This document shows, one piece after another, positions 1-7,168 of a DNA stretch of 13,219 nucleotides; within the stretch, counting starts at the first letter, position 1, and each line of letters opens with the position of its first letter. The notes beneath the pieces are model-generated. The model was not told the origin of the DNA. It saw only the letters and a list, made by a program, of their open reading frames with translations, and ran no database searches. Source of the DNA: CALMFT01 sp964563595 (GTDB lineage: Bacteria; Patescibacteriota; Gracilibacteria; Absconditabacterales; Absconditicoccaceae); NCBI GenBank assembly GCA_964563595.1, contig CAZLWR010000026.1:1-13219 (forward strand), in the 5' to 3' direction. A program made the translations under genes and the position numbers.

Positions 1-397
1 TTTTCACCATCACTTCGTAATTATCTTTGAGATCATTTTCTAAACTACTTGCTTGGACTTTAGCTTGCTCAATAATACTTTCAGCCTTGTTGTTTGCTTG
101 CTCAAAAATTTCATCAGCTTTTTGTTTGGCTATGATCGCTGCTTCATCAATTATTGTTTTTCTGCGATCATTAGCCTCAGCCAATATAGACGAAGCACCT
201 TCTTTGGCTTGAGCAATAGTAGTTTTATATTCTGCATCTGCATTTTGTAATTTATGCATGAGTTCTTTTCTCTCCTGCAGTTCTCAGATTATTTTCTTTC
301 AAAAAAGATGTTTAAACAATCGGAAAAACAGTATCAGGTTTAGTGCCTGAACTGCCACATTAATAAGAACTGTAGTAGTAGAAACTGGATTCGCCAT
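1..397 (-). CDS. atpF: F-type ATP synthase Fo subunit b (partial, 3' end outside window)
   Basis: Subunit b is the peripheral stalk that ties the membrane a/c rotor-stator to the F1 head. With TGA read as Gly, the minus strand from ATG at 397 gives 132 codons before the window edge. It starts MANPVSTTTVLINVAVQALN, has one N-terminal membrane helix (about residues 8-27), then a long charged amphipathic helix rich in Ala, Glu, Lys and Gln (about 40-132), the classic b-subunit layout. Two in-frame TGA codons fall at about residues 34 and 39, just after the membrane helix. It lies 46 bases downstream of atpE, in the normal atpB-atpE-atpF order, and the delta subunit gene would be expected beyond position 1. 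There is no clear Shine-Dalgarno site. Family b subunits are usually about 160-170 residues, so roughly 30-40 are missing. Confidence 0.9.
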
Positions 398-443
398 AAT
401 AATCTAACACAAAATGCAAAATAATTATATAGTATTTAGATTA

Positions 444-653
444 TTACAATAATTGGAACGCAATAACGAAACCATAAATAGCTACGGCTTCAGAAAACGC
501 CAAAGCCAAAATAGCAGGAACAAACATTTCTTTCGCTGCTTCTGGATTGCGAGAGATACCTTCCAACCAAGCCTTACCAATATTTCCCAATGCCCATGCC
601 GCACCGATAGCAGATAAACCGATCGCAAATGCCGCTAAGTGTCCTAAGTCCAT
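444..653 (-). CDS. atpE: F-type ATP synthase Fo subunit c
   Basis: Subunit c forms the rotor ring that carries the coupling ion. The product is 69 residues and consists of two membrane helices joined by the polar loop SRNPEA. The ion-binding carboxylate is the Glu in the second helix (AFSEAVAIYGF). By alignment from memory with the Na+-binding ring of Ilyobacter tartaricus, the helix-1 Gln ligand is replaced by Leu, and the Ser/Thr after the Glu are Ala/Val, so proton coupling is inferred. ATG at 653 is preferred over the in-frame TTG at 668, because it begins MDLGHL as family members do and lies 36 bases past a good minus-strand promoter. Standard and alternative codes give the same protein here, since it has no internal TGA. 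Confidence 0.93.
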   Translation of the reverse strand: MDLGHLAAFAIGLSAIGAAWALGNIGKAWLEGISRNPEAAKEMFVPAILALAFSEAVAIYGFVIAFQLL

Positions 654-689
654 AAATTCAAATAACAAATAATAAATAAAGATATTCTG

Positions 690-719
690 ATTATATAAAT
701 TTTATGCAGCATCTTTCAA
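690..719 (-). promoter_or_regulatory. Promoter for atpE
   Basis: On the minus strand, TTGAAA (719-714) is followed after 18 bases by a perfect TATAAT (695-690), in the short gap between atpB and atpE. The -10 ends 36 bases before the atpE ATG. An extra promoter here would fit the need for many c subunits per complex. This is inferred from sequence alone. Confidence 0.55.
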
Positions 720-738
720 TATGTTCGTAGACAATAGT

Positions 739-1524
739 TTAGTGATGACCTTGATTTGCCATTCTCAAATACACTAAAACCAGCATACTAAATACAAAAG
801 CCTGAATAAAACTTACTAATAATTCTAGCACAAATACCAATAAAGGCATTAAGAAGGGAACATGAAACATACCTTGAGCTGCAGCAATAACCATACCCAT
901 GAGGACCATACCAGCTAGGATATTTCCAAATAATCTGAGTGACAAGGATAGGACCTTTGCTACTTCTCACAACAATTCAATTAAACCAATGAACAGTCAG
1001 ATTATAATATCTAACGGTTTGAGCAAAATAGAAAGAAAACTTGTTCCTGTCACAATACCCATACCTTTATAGGGGATATACTTTTCTATGTAATGGAAAC
1101 CATGTTTATGAAAACCAAACACAATGCTTGCCACGACACACACCGCTGCCAAGATAAGATTGAAATACAAATCAGTAGAAACCGGTCTAAAGTAATGATG
1201 TAAAGATGGAATTACTAGTACAAAAAAATCTCCAAATAATCATACAAGATTTATTCGTAAAATGTAAAAAAAGAGAAACAAAACGTTACTAACTACTTGG
1301 TAACTAAGTCAACCACCTACTCATACAAAAAACTCTGTCATAGATTCTATAAAATATTCAATACTCTGAACGAAATTGGAATAAGGACGAAATTTCTTGA
1401 ACAAATGATATATCACGAGAAAAAGTGCAAAAAGCAAGGTACTGACAATAGATGTAATTAGTGTTTGCGATAACTCAAAATTCCCGATATGAATATAGTG
1501 AGGCAAAAAACTGATAGCTTCCAT
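739..1524 (-). CDS. atpB: F-type ATP synthase Fo subunit a
   Basis: Subunit a is the stator channel protein that passes ions to the c ring. Read with TGA as Gly, the minus strand gives 261 residues, a normal length, with five to six hydrophobic helices. The key motif LSLRLFGNILAGMVLMGM holds the essential Arg (equivalent of E. coli Arg210), and the C-terminal helix LLVSFIQAFVFSMLVLVYL with a conserved Gln matches the family. In-frame TGA codons occur in FFVGVGGGLS, VGLFGD, IIGLFIG and ELLGEV. ATG at 1524 (MEAISFLPHYIH) is chosen. The frame stays open upstream under code 25 (TTG at 1554, and ATG at 1701 overlapping the divergent gene), but a promoter 38 bases before 1524 supports the shorter form. 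It is the first gene of the atp operon here and is divergent from the lipoprotein gene. Confidence 0.92.
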
Positions 1525-1562
1525 ATCAAATACATACAAATGAAATAATAGCAAGAGTTCTC

Positions 1563-1590
1563 AACATAACTTTGTAAGCTTGGTTTTCAA
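1563..1590 (-). promoter_or_regulatory. Candidate promoter for the atp operon
   Basis: On the minus strand, TTGAAA (1590-1585) is followed after 16 bases by TATGTT (1568-1563). The -10 ends 38 bases before the atpB ATG, much like the spacing at the stronger promoters before atpE and the large gene at 8726. The -10 matches consensus at only four of six positions. Confidence 0.4.
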
Positions 1591-1618
1591 TACCAGATCA
1601 AAGGGCGTGGAGAAAGAA

Positions 1619-1646
1619 TTGTTTTTGGAAGTAAATTGTATATAGT
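1619..1646 (+). promoter_or_regulatory. Possible promoter for the thioredoxin-like lipoprotein
   Basis: TTGTTT (1619-1624), 16 bases, then TATAGT (1641-1646), 56 bases before the ATG. A rival pair, GTGAAA (1645-1650) with TATGAA (1668-1673), lies closer to the start. Both are weak, and the choice between them is unsettled. Confidence 0.25.
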
Positions 1647-1702
1647 GAAATCATACTAATGAGTGCCTATGAAAATATTTATTTATGCTATTACATATCA
1701 TT

Positions 1703-2068
1703 ATGTTAAAAAATCTTCAGAGACTTTGACTCGTTGTCACTATTGCAGCTTCTATGTTGATCAGCGGATGTAGTTTGATGGGCAATAAAGATCAACCACT
1801 TGCTCTTGCTAAATGTCTTACTGACAAACAAGCAATATTTTATTGAACTGAACGATGCCCTCATTGCCAAACCCAGAAATCATATTTTGGTGACGCACTA
1901 TCATCAGTGAATTACGTAGATTGTGATAAATTTGCGGACCAGTGTATAGCTGCAGGCGTTGATTCCTATCCTACATGGGTATTTGGAGATGGAACTCGTG
2001 TATCTTGAACTCAGGAGCTCGCTGATCTTGCACAAAGAGCGGGATGTACCTATGGAACCGGAATATAG
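1703..2068 (+). CDS. Thioredoxin-fold lipoprotein, VKOR C-terminal-domain-like
   Basis: 121 residues with TGA read as Gly (three sites: after QRL, FY and VS). The N-terminus is a lipoprotein signal peptide with lipobox LISGC, so the protein should be acylated at Cys and held on the outer face of the membrane. The mature part has the redox motif CPHC (after FYGTER), then NYVDCD, a second pair of cysteines and SYPTW with the likely cis-proline. This pattern (CPHC...QK..FG...NY.dCD...C...G..YPTW...G...leeLa...G) is what I recall for the thioredoxin-like domain fused to bacterial vitamin K epoxide reductase homologues. It probably makes or exchanges disulfides in exported proteins. No VKOR membrane domain or DsbB is in the window, so its redox partner is unknown. 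It is divergent from atpB and followed by a terminator. Confidence 0.85.
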
Positions 2069-2121
2069 AAAGCCTAATATTTGTAAACTAATTAGAAATC
2101 TATTATAAAATAAGTCAAATT

Positions 2122-2145
2122 CAACTCGTCAAAGAGTTGTTTTTT
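2122..2145 (+). terminator. Rho-independent terminator after the lipoprotein gene
   Basis: Perfect 6-bp stem CAACTC / GAGTTG with loop GTCAAA, followed directly by six T. It lies 53 bases after the lipoprotein stop and separates it from the next transcription unit. Confidence 0.8.
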
Positions 2146-2158
2146 CTGTAGGGATCTC

Positions 2159-2186
2159 TTGAAATCAAAAAATCCATGGTTAGGAT
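2159..2186 (+). promoter_or_regulatory. Candidate promoter for the small disordered protein
   Basis: TTGAAA (2159-2164), 16 bases, TAGGAT (2181-2186). The palindrome at 2188-2206 begins two bases after the -10, covering the expected transcription start, which is a common place for a repressor site. Confidence 0.4.
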
Positions 2187-2187
2187 A

Positions 2188-2206
2188 CCTATACCTATGG
2201 TATAGG
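2188..2206. promoter_or_regulatory. Palindromic operator candidate, copy 1
   Basis: CCTATACC-TAT-GGTATAGG: perfect 8-bp arms around a 3-base centre. The inner part, ATACC-TAT-GGTAT, resembles the ATACC...GGTAT half-site arrangement known for CsoR operators, though with fewer G/C. Fourteen bases (2193-2206) recur exactly, in inverted orientation, at 2723-2736 upstream of csoR. CsoR is the obvious candidate binder; this is inference. Confidence 0.55.
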
Positions 2207-2236
2207 ATTATTTATCTTTTTAATACCCTTATACAA

Positions 2237-2428
2237 ATGACTAACGCAACTAACATGTCTAGCAGTAGAGGCCAAGAAAAAGATCAAAATCAAAAACATC
2301 AAGGCGGCCAACCAAGAGAAAGCCAAAGAAATTCCATTGGTTCAAATTTTAGTGGTGGTCAGCCAAATAGACCTAAAGAAAGCCAAGGGAATCTTAGGGA
2401 AACTGAAAATGACGATGAAGAAGCCTAG
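2237..2428 (+). CDS. Small disordered Gln/Gly/Ser-rich protein of unknown function
   Basis: 63 residues from ATG at 2237; ATG at 2255 would give 57. An upstream in-frame TTG at 2159 is rejected because it falls inside the putative promoter. The protein is very hydrophilic and low in complexity, has no Cys, one His, no hydrophobic core and an acidic C-terminus (ENDDEEA). Two imperfect repeats can be seen: GGQPRESQRNS and GGQPNRPKESQGN. It has no TGA glycine, so code 25 does not help validate it. In its favour are the promoter and palindrome just upstream and the shared motif with csoR. I do not recognise a family. It may be a stress-type disordered protein, or a chance frame in AT-rich DNA. 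Confidence 0.45.
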   Translation: MTNATNMSSSRGQEKDQNQKHQGGQPRESQRNSIGSNFSGGQPNRPKESQGNLRETENDDEEA

Positions 2429-2639
2429 AGAATAGCCCCTAGAGGCATCAAAAAAATCGTCAAGGTTAGTCTAAAGATGGAAATCTAATGGTAGATAGCC
2501 TACATCTGTTCAATACTCTCTGTGGCATCTTTTATAGATTATATATTGTAAAAAGTACTTATTTGTATAATAGAGAAACTGCATAAGCAAGTCCTTATCA
2601 ATAAGTATCCGTATATATTCCTGAAGTGAAAGAAACTAC

Positions 2640-2664
2640 AAAAAAGAGCGTGATCAGACGCTCT
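2640..2664 (-). terminator. Minus-strand Rho-independent terminator
   Basis: Read on the minus strand, a perfect 7-bp stem AGAGCGT / ACGCTCT with loop CTGATC runs straight into a run of T. It has no T run in the plus direction. No minus-strand protein gene ends here, so it implies a short non-coding transcript from the right. Confidence 0.6.
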
Positions 2665-2722
2665 AGTAAATACAGTATCGTATTTAGTGTAGGCGATACA
2701 AAACCTACAACTAATATCAACC

Positions 2723-2736
2723 CCTATACCATAGGT
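2723..2736. promoter_or_regulatory. Palindromic operator candidate, copy 2 (upstream of csoR)
   Basis: CCTATACCATAGGT, with perfect arms CCTAT / ATAGG around ACC. It is the exact reverse complement of 2193-2206. It lies 40 bases before the csoR start, where an autoregulatory site is expected for this family. Confidence 0.55.
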
Positions 2737-2776
2737 TTTTTCATTTGTACTTTACATCTTTACCAAATATAAAAAA

Positions 2777-3064
2777 GTGACTGCGGTAAACAAACGTTCA
2801 CGATCCAAATTACTGATCGCTATCAAAAAAAGTCAATGAATGTTGAAAAAGATCACCATGATGATTGAAGCAGATGCTAATTGTGCAGAAATAGCTCAAC
2901 AGATCAATGCAACTCGCTGACTTCTAAAAAGCGCTAAAAGTAGTCTCTTAAAAAACCATCTTATGGTTTGTTGAGTAGATGTTCTTACATCACAAGAACC
3001 AAAGCGCATAGAGGCTTTTGTTGAAGAACTTATGAAAGTATGGGATTTATCAACAAGAGTTTAA
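2777..3064 (+). CDS. csoR: CsoR-family copper-sensing transcriptional repressor
   Basis: 95 residues with TGA read as Gly at three sites (SQG, TRG and CGVDV). It belongs to the metal-sensing DUF156 family (CsoR/RcnR/FrmR), small all-helical tetramers that release DNA when metal binds. The core runs KKSQGMLKKITMMIEAD, then NCAEIAQQINATRGLL, then LLKNHLMVC. With the GTG at 2777 as residue 1, the ligands fall at Cys36, His61 and Cys65, the same positions as the Cu(I) ligands of Mycobacterium tuberculosis CsoR, so copper sensing is likelier than nickel or formaldehyde. GTG is chosen because no ATG precedes the conserved core and the frame closes at 2732. Two matching palindromes nearby (2188-2206 and 2723-2736) are candidate operators. 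No copper exporter or chaperone is in the window; the nearby ATPase is not CopA. Confidence 0.88.
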
Positions 3065-3065
3065 C

Positions 3066-3084
3066 AGATAGCCATCACCTATCT
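3066..3084 (+). other. Small hairpin after csoR
   Basis: AGATAG / CTATCT with a 7-base loop, two bases after the csoR stop and just before the terminator. It may stabilise the 3' end; it lacks a T run itself. Confidence 0.3.
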
Positions 3085-3091
3085 CTACTCA

Positions 3092-3118
3092 AATAGTTGC
3101 AAAAACTATTGTTTTTTT
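3092..3118 (+). terminator. Rho-independent terminator after csoR
   Basis: Perfect 7-bp stem AATAGTT / AACTATT, 5-base loop, followed by G and seven T. It separates csoR from the phosphate symporter operon. The -35 of the next promoter overlaps its loop. Confidence 0.8.
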
Positions 3119-3125
3119 GTATACT
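3097..3125 (+). promoter_or_regulatory. Candidate promoter of the symporter-ATPase operon
   Basis: TTGCAA (3097-3102), 17 bases, TATACT (3120-3125). The -10 ends 30 bases before the ATG at 3156, close to the spacing at other promoters in the window. Confidence 0.45.
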
Positions 3126-3155
3126 AAAAGGGATTTATTGATTTACTAATTAGGC

Positions 3156-4727
3156 ATGGAGTTCATCACCTCACCACAACTCTGGGAGTTTTTAGCAGGT
3201 ATTGCAATGTTTTTGTATGCATTGGATATCATCGAAAGCATCGCAAAGTCCTGATGAGCAAAGTTTCAAAAATGGATAGAATCCATGACTAATACCAAGT
3301 TTAAGTCATTTTTACTATGAGTAGGATTAGTCAATATTTTACAAAGTAGTCACGCTGTTTCACTTATCATATTGGCCTTGGTTGGAAGCGGTTATATTAT
3401 GCTTACCAATGCTATAGCAGTTGTTATAGGTATGAATGTTGGTTCAGTTTTTATGGAAGCACTTATAGGTCTGTTTGGACTTGGGTTTGATATGGACGTG
3501 TTTATCATGCCTATGATTGGTATAGGATGACTTGGAGCCATTTTTTCAAAAAAATACAGCAAAGTCTTCAGTATCATATTATGCTTGTGATTAGTATTTT
3601 TGTGACTAGAGTATATGAAAGACAGCATAAAAGTACTAAGAGAAATTATTGATTTGAAAGCATATGCATCGTATCACTGGTTATGATTTGTACCTATCGG
3701 TCTTATAGCTACCATTCTTACACAATCTAGCACCGCTGTCACCATCATAGCAATGACTGCATTGAATGAGTGAATCATAACTCTGCCCATGTCAGCGTCG
3801 CTACTTATGGGTGCCTATATCGGAAGCAGTACCACTGCTCTTTTAGTGTCATTTAAATGATGAGGCATCAAAAAACAGGTAGCTCTGAGTCATTTCCTGT
3901 TCAATGTTGTTACCTGTGCTATTTTCGCACTCATATTCCCACGGGTTATGAATCTCATTACTACGGTGCGATGATTCGGGTCCAACGCCCCACGATTCGC
4001 ATGACTTTCTAAATCAAACGTGAACGGTCTGATTGTATTCTTTGTATTATTTAAAACAGTCGGTGCTCTTATCCATTTACCATTTATCAATACACTAACG
4101 GCATTTTTGCAAAAACTAGTGCCGACAGAGCAAAAAAAGATGCTAGGTATCGAACACATAGATCCCAATACACAATTAGGAACACAGTTTGAAGTACTCA
4201 ACCATGACCTGAAACAATTTTATATTACAAATAAAGACATCCTCAAACAATGGTTCGACAATCCTAGGGTATATAGTGAACCCATATATTACGAGCAAAA
4301 AGCCCTCTATGATAAGCTCTTTCGTTTCATGGTTACCTTTCCTTTTCAGTCATTGGATACAAATGGAACAACTGGAGCAACACTCATGGATTGACTTCAA
4401 GAAACTATGCAAGCCATCAAACTCTGCAAAGATAGCATGATATCTATGCATAATATACTAGATCTGCAAGAGCCTCAATCGGCTGCTTATATAAAAGAAC
4501 TAAATAAGCTGATAGATGAATATTTTGTTTTTATGGACACGCAACAATACGATGCGGCCTGAGAGCAGGTCCAAGTGATACAATGACGAGACGAAATCCA
4601 AATGCAACAAATCATCACTAATGGTAAACCTGTCAGCAGCGGCGTCGCAGAACTCATCCAAATACATGATCATATCCATGGTTCTTTATATGCCCTCTAT
4701 TTGGGAGCAAAACAATTAGCAATATAA
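3156..4727 (+). CDS. Na+/phosphate symporter family protein with C-terminal PhoU-like domain
   Basis: 523 residues with TGA read as Gly at many sites, for example two in a row in AKSGGAKF. The first ~350 residues are multi-helix membrane sequence with the inverted-repeat signature of the NptA / PNaS family (Na_Pi_cotrans): NILQSSHAVSL (QSS at about 63-65) and TILTQSSTAVTI (about 190-192), each followed by a Gly-rich stretch (GMNVGS; GAYIGSSTTALL). The C-terminal ~170 residues are soluble and helical (NHDLKQFYITNKDIL...), like the PhoU-type domain often fused to this family. It should carry phosphate with sodium, and import or export cannot be told from sequence. It has its own candidate promoter and ends 26 bases before the ATPase, so the two are probably co-transcribed. 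ATG at 3156 gives the expected N-terminal membrane helix. Confidence 0.88.
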
Positions 4728-4753
4728 TTATTTATATATCATTACCTTATCAC

Positions 4754-7068
4754 ATGTCTCATGTACTCAATATAGCAGCTCTTGTGGAGCAACTCAATTC
4801 AAATACCAATATAGGGCTTACAACTAAGCAGATTTCCGAATGACAACAAAAGTATGGCAAAAATACACTGCCAGCACAAGAAGGAGTAAAAATCAAAACA
4901 CTTATTCTGAACCAACTACAAGATGTCATCGTACGAATTCTCCTTTTTGCCAGCGGTATTAGTTTCATATTGTGAGAACACGTAGATGCTCTGATTATAT
5001 TTATAATTATTGTATTAAATGGATTGCTAGGTTTTTTCCAGGAATACAAGGCAGAGAAAGGTATACAAAAACTCCTTACTTCTACTGTTATACAATGCAA
5101 AGTACTGAGGGATGGACACATAGTGATGATAGACAGCAAAGAACTCGTACCAGGAGATATCGTCTTACTTGAAGCGGGAGACAAGATTCCTGCAGATCTC
5201 AGATTATTGGAATCTAATAGCCTGTTTGTAGACGAATCAATGCTCACTGGAGAAAGTTTGCCAGTAACAAAAGATAGTGATTTTATCAGTAAAGAATCTA
5301 CCTCTCTTGCTGATCGTAAAAATATGTGTTTCGCTTGAACGAGCGTGACAAAATGATCCGGGAAATGAATCATCACTCAAACCGGTATTCACACAGAGCT
5401 CGGTGCGATTGTTTCCATAGTCCAAGCACAAAAAGAATGACCTACACCCTTACAGCAAAAGCTTGCGACATTTTCCAAGCAAATAGGAATTATAGTCTGA
5501 ATTATTTCAGTGGGTATATTTGTATTGGGATGGCGACAAGGAAAGTCAGTGTATGATATGTTTTTTATTGTAGTCAGTCTCGCGGTCAGCAGTATACCGG
5601 AATGACTTATCGCAGTGGTAACCATTACACTTGCCATCAGCACTCAAAAACTCTTCAAACAAAAAGCACTCGTAAGAAAAATCAAATCTATAGAATCATT
5701 GGGCACAACTACCGTCATTTGCACTGATAAAACTGGTACTCTGACACAAAATCATATGACGGTAACTGACGTGTTTATTGGCGGCACCGCTTTCGGATGG
5801 AATGGCACATTAGTTTTGCCTAAGGATGTTCATCCGTCTCATTTCACTACTTTAGCCGAGATTATCACTTTTTGTAACAATGCAGCCTTGCCCAATGTAT
5901 GAGACCCAACCGAAATCGCACTTTTGGAAATGACTAAAGATATATCGCTAAAACCCAGAACAAGGATCGGCGAGATACCTTTTGATAGCGATACAAAATA
6001 TATGGTTACCAAATACGAAGATGTTGATTTTATCAAAGGATCAGTTGAACATGTGCTCAATCTGTGTGATAAAGTAGTATGGGAAAATAAAGTAAGTAAA
6101 CTTACAGCGGCCATCAAAAAGCAACTTCTCGAACAAAATGATAGCTATGCACGAAGTGCTATCAGAGTATTGGGTTGTGGATATAAAGATAAACAATCAC
6201 AAGAATATGTTTTTGTGGGCATGGTTGGCATGATCGATCCGCCAAGAGAGGAGGTCCCGCAAGCTCTTCAAGAATGCTATCAAGCAGGTATCAGAGTAAT
6301 AATGATAACTTGAGACCACTTACTCACCGCAAAAGCCATAGCCCATGAGATCGGACTCACTGGAGAGGCAATGGAATGAGCAATATTTGAAGCAGCAGAA
6401 AACAAATTAGAACTCCTAAAGACAACAAATATTTTTGCCAGAGTGACACCAGCACAAAAAGTTATGATTTGTGAGGGCCTGAAGAAACTGGGACATCATG
6501 TTGTCATGACCTGAGATGGAGTTAATGATGCAGCGGCACTCAAAGCAGCAGACATTGGTTTTGCAATGGGGATCACCGGTACAGAAGTCACTAAGGATGC
6601 ATCAGATATAGTATTACTTGATGATAACTTCGCAACTATCGTTCACACGATCAAACAAGGAAGAACAGTATATGATAATATCAAAAAGTTCATTAAGTTT
6701 ATGCTTGCAGTAAACTTTGATGAGATGATTAGAGTTATTTTCAATTTCATGATTTGATTACCAGTACCTATGACGGCCATCCAAATACTGTGGATCAATC
6801 TGGTTACTGATAGTTTACCAACTCTGGCATTAGGATTTGACGAAGGCGATGATACTATCATGAAACAAAAACCCAGGGATCCAAAAGAGTGATTGCTGAA
6901 GGGCTCATGGATTTATATTATCTGAGCATCAGTTATATCTTCTATCATCTGAATCTGGTTATTTTATTATTACTATACTCACTACACCCTAGAACTAGCA
7001 AGAACAATCAGTGTCGTATCAGCGGTGTGCTTTGAAATGTTCCTTGTTTTCTCAGTAAGGGATGTCAA
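4754..7068 (+). CDS. P2A (calcium-type) P-type cation-transporting ATPase (3' end in gap)
   Basis: 771 codons before the N gap; the family is usually about 850-900. About 16 in-frame TGA codons read as Gly. Landmarks: TGES (165-168, actuator), PEGL in M4 (282-285, Gly by TGA), ICTDKTGTLT with phosphorylated Asp325, IKGSVE (nucleotide domain), TGDH (519-522, TGA), TGDGVNDAA (from 586, TGA). M5 has N654 and E657, and M6 has NLVTDSLP (N682, T685, D686). Together with the M4 Glu these match the SERCA ligands of both calcium sites that can be seen here. There is no heavy-metal-binding domain or CPC motif, so it is not a copper exporter despite the nearby csoR. M7 and M8 (ISVVSAVCFEMFLVFSVRD) are present; M9-M10 fall in the gap. 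It sits 26 bases after the symporter gene. Likely role: calcium efflux across the cell membrane. Confidence 0.93.
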
Positions 7069-7168
7069 NNNNNNNNNNNNNNNNNNNNNNNNNNNNNNNN
7101 NNNNNNNNNNNNNNNNNNNNNNNNNNNNNNNNNNNNNNNNNNNNNNNNNNNNNNNNNNNNNNNNNNNN
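7069..7168. other. Scaffold gap (100 N)
   Basis: Exactly 100 N, the usual placeholder for unknown size. It hides the 3' ends of the P-type ATPase (plus) and comEC (minus), which converge here. Confidence 0.97.

Larger units (their letters stand above)
2640..2740 (-). ncRNA. Candidate small structured RNA (H-type pseudoknot plus terminator)
   Basis: On the minus strand the order is TGTAGG (2709-2704), TTTT, GTATCG (2699-2694), CCTACA (2693-2688), CTAAATA, CGATAC (2680-2675), then the terminator at 2664-2640. The two perfect 6-bp pairings interleave (a-b-a'-b'), with a 4-base first loop, no gap between stems and a 7-base A/U-rich last loop, the geometry of a classic H-type pseudoknot. The palindrome at 2723-2736 would lie at or near its 5' end. 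Neither promoter nor family is recognised, and the 5' end is a guess. The same repeats could instead act in a plus-strand csoR leader. Confidence 0.35.
2429..2776. other. 348-base intergenic region before csoR
   Basis: No convincing protein gene on either strand. It holds a minus-strand terminator (2640-2664), interleaved inverted repeats that can form a pseudoknot (2675-2709) and a palindrome near csoR (2723-2736). A TATAAT at 2566-2571 lacks a well-spaced -35. The rest (2429-2639) shows nothing I can assign. Confidence 0.5.

Noticed and set aside
654..668. Longer atpE start at TTG 668
   Set aside because: ATG at 653 fits family N-termini and the promoter spacing; TTG would add five residues with no homology.
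1525..1701. N-terminal extension of AtpB upstream of 1524
   Set aside because: The frame is open only because TGA is sense here; the extension is not a-subunit-like, contains the likely promoter and would overlap the divergent gene's leader.
2471..2584. Minus-strand 37-residue frame with one TGA-Gly
   Set aside because: No recognisable family, promoter or start support; frames this long are expected by chance in AT-rich DNA under code 25.
2641..2709. tRNA or known riboswitch in the csoR upstream region
   Set aside because: No cloverleaf, anticodon arm or recognised riboswitch core; the hairpins do not match a family I know.
4759..5643. Minus-strand open frames inside the P-type ATPase
   Set aside because: Shadows of the plus-strand gene, whose motifs are continuous through the region; no family resemblance.
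4754..7068. Copper-exporting ATPase (CopA) controlled by the nearby CsoR
   Set aside because: No N-terminal metal-binding domain and no CPC motif; M5/M6 carry the SERCA-type N..E and NLVTD ligands. A terminator and a separate promoter lie between it and csoR.
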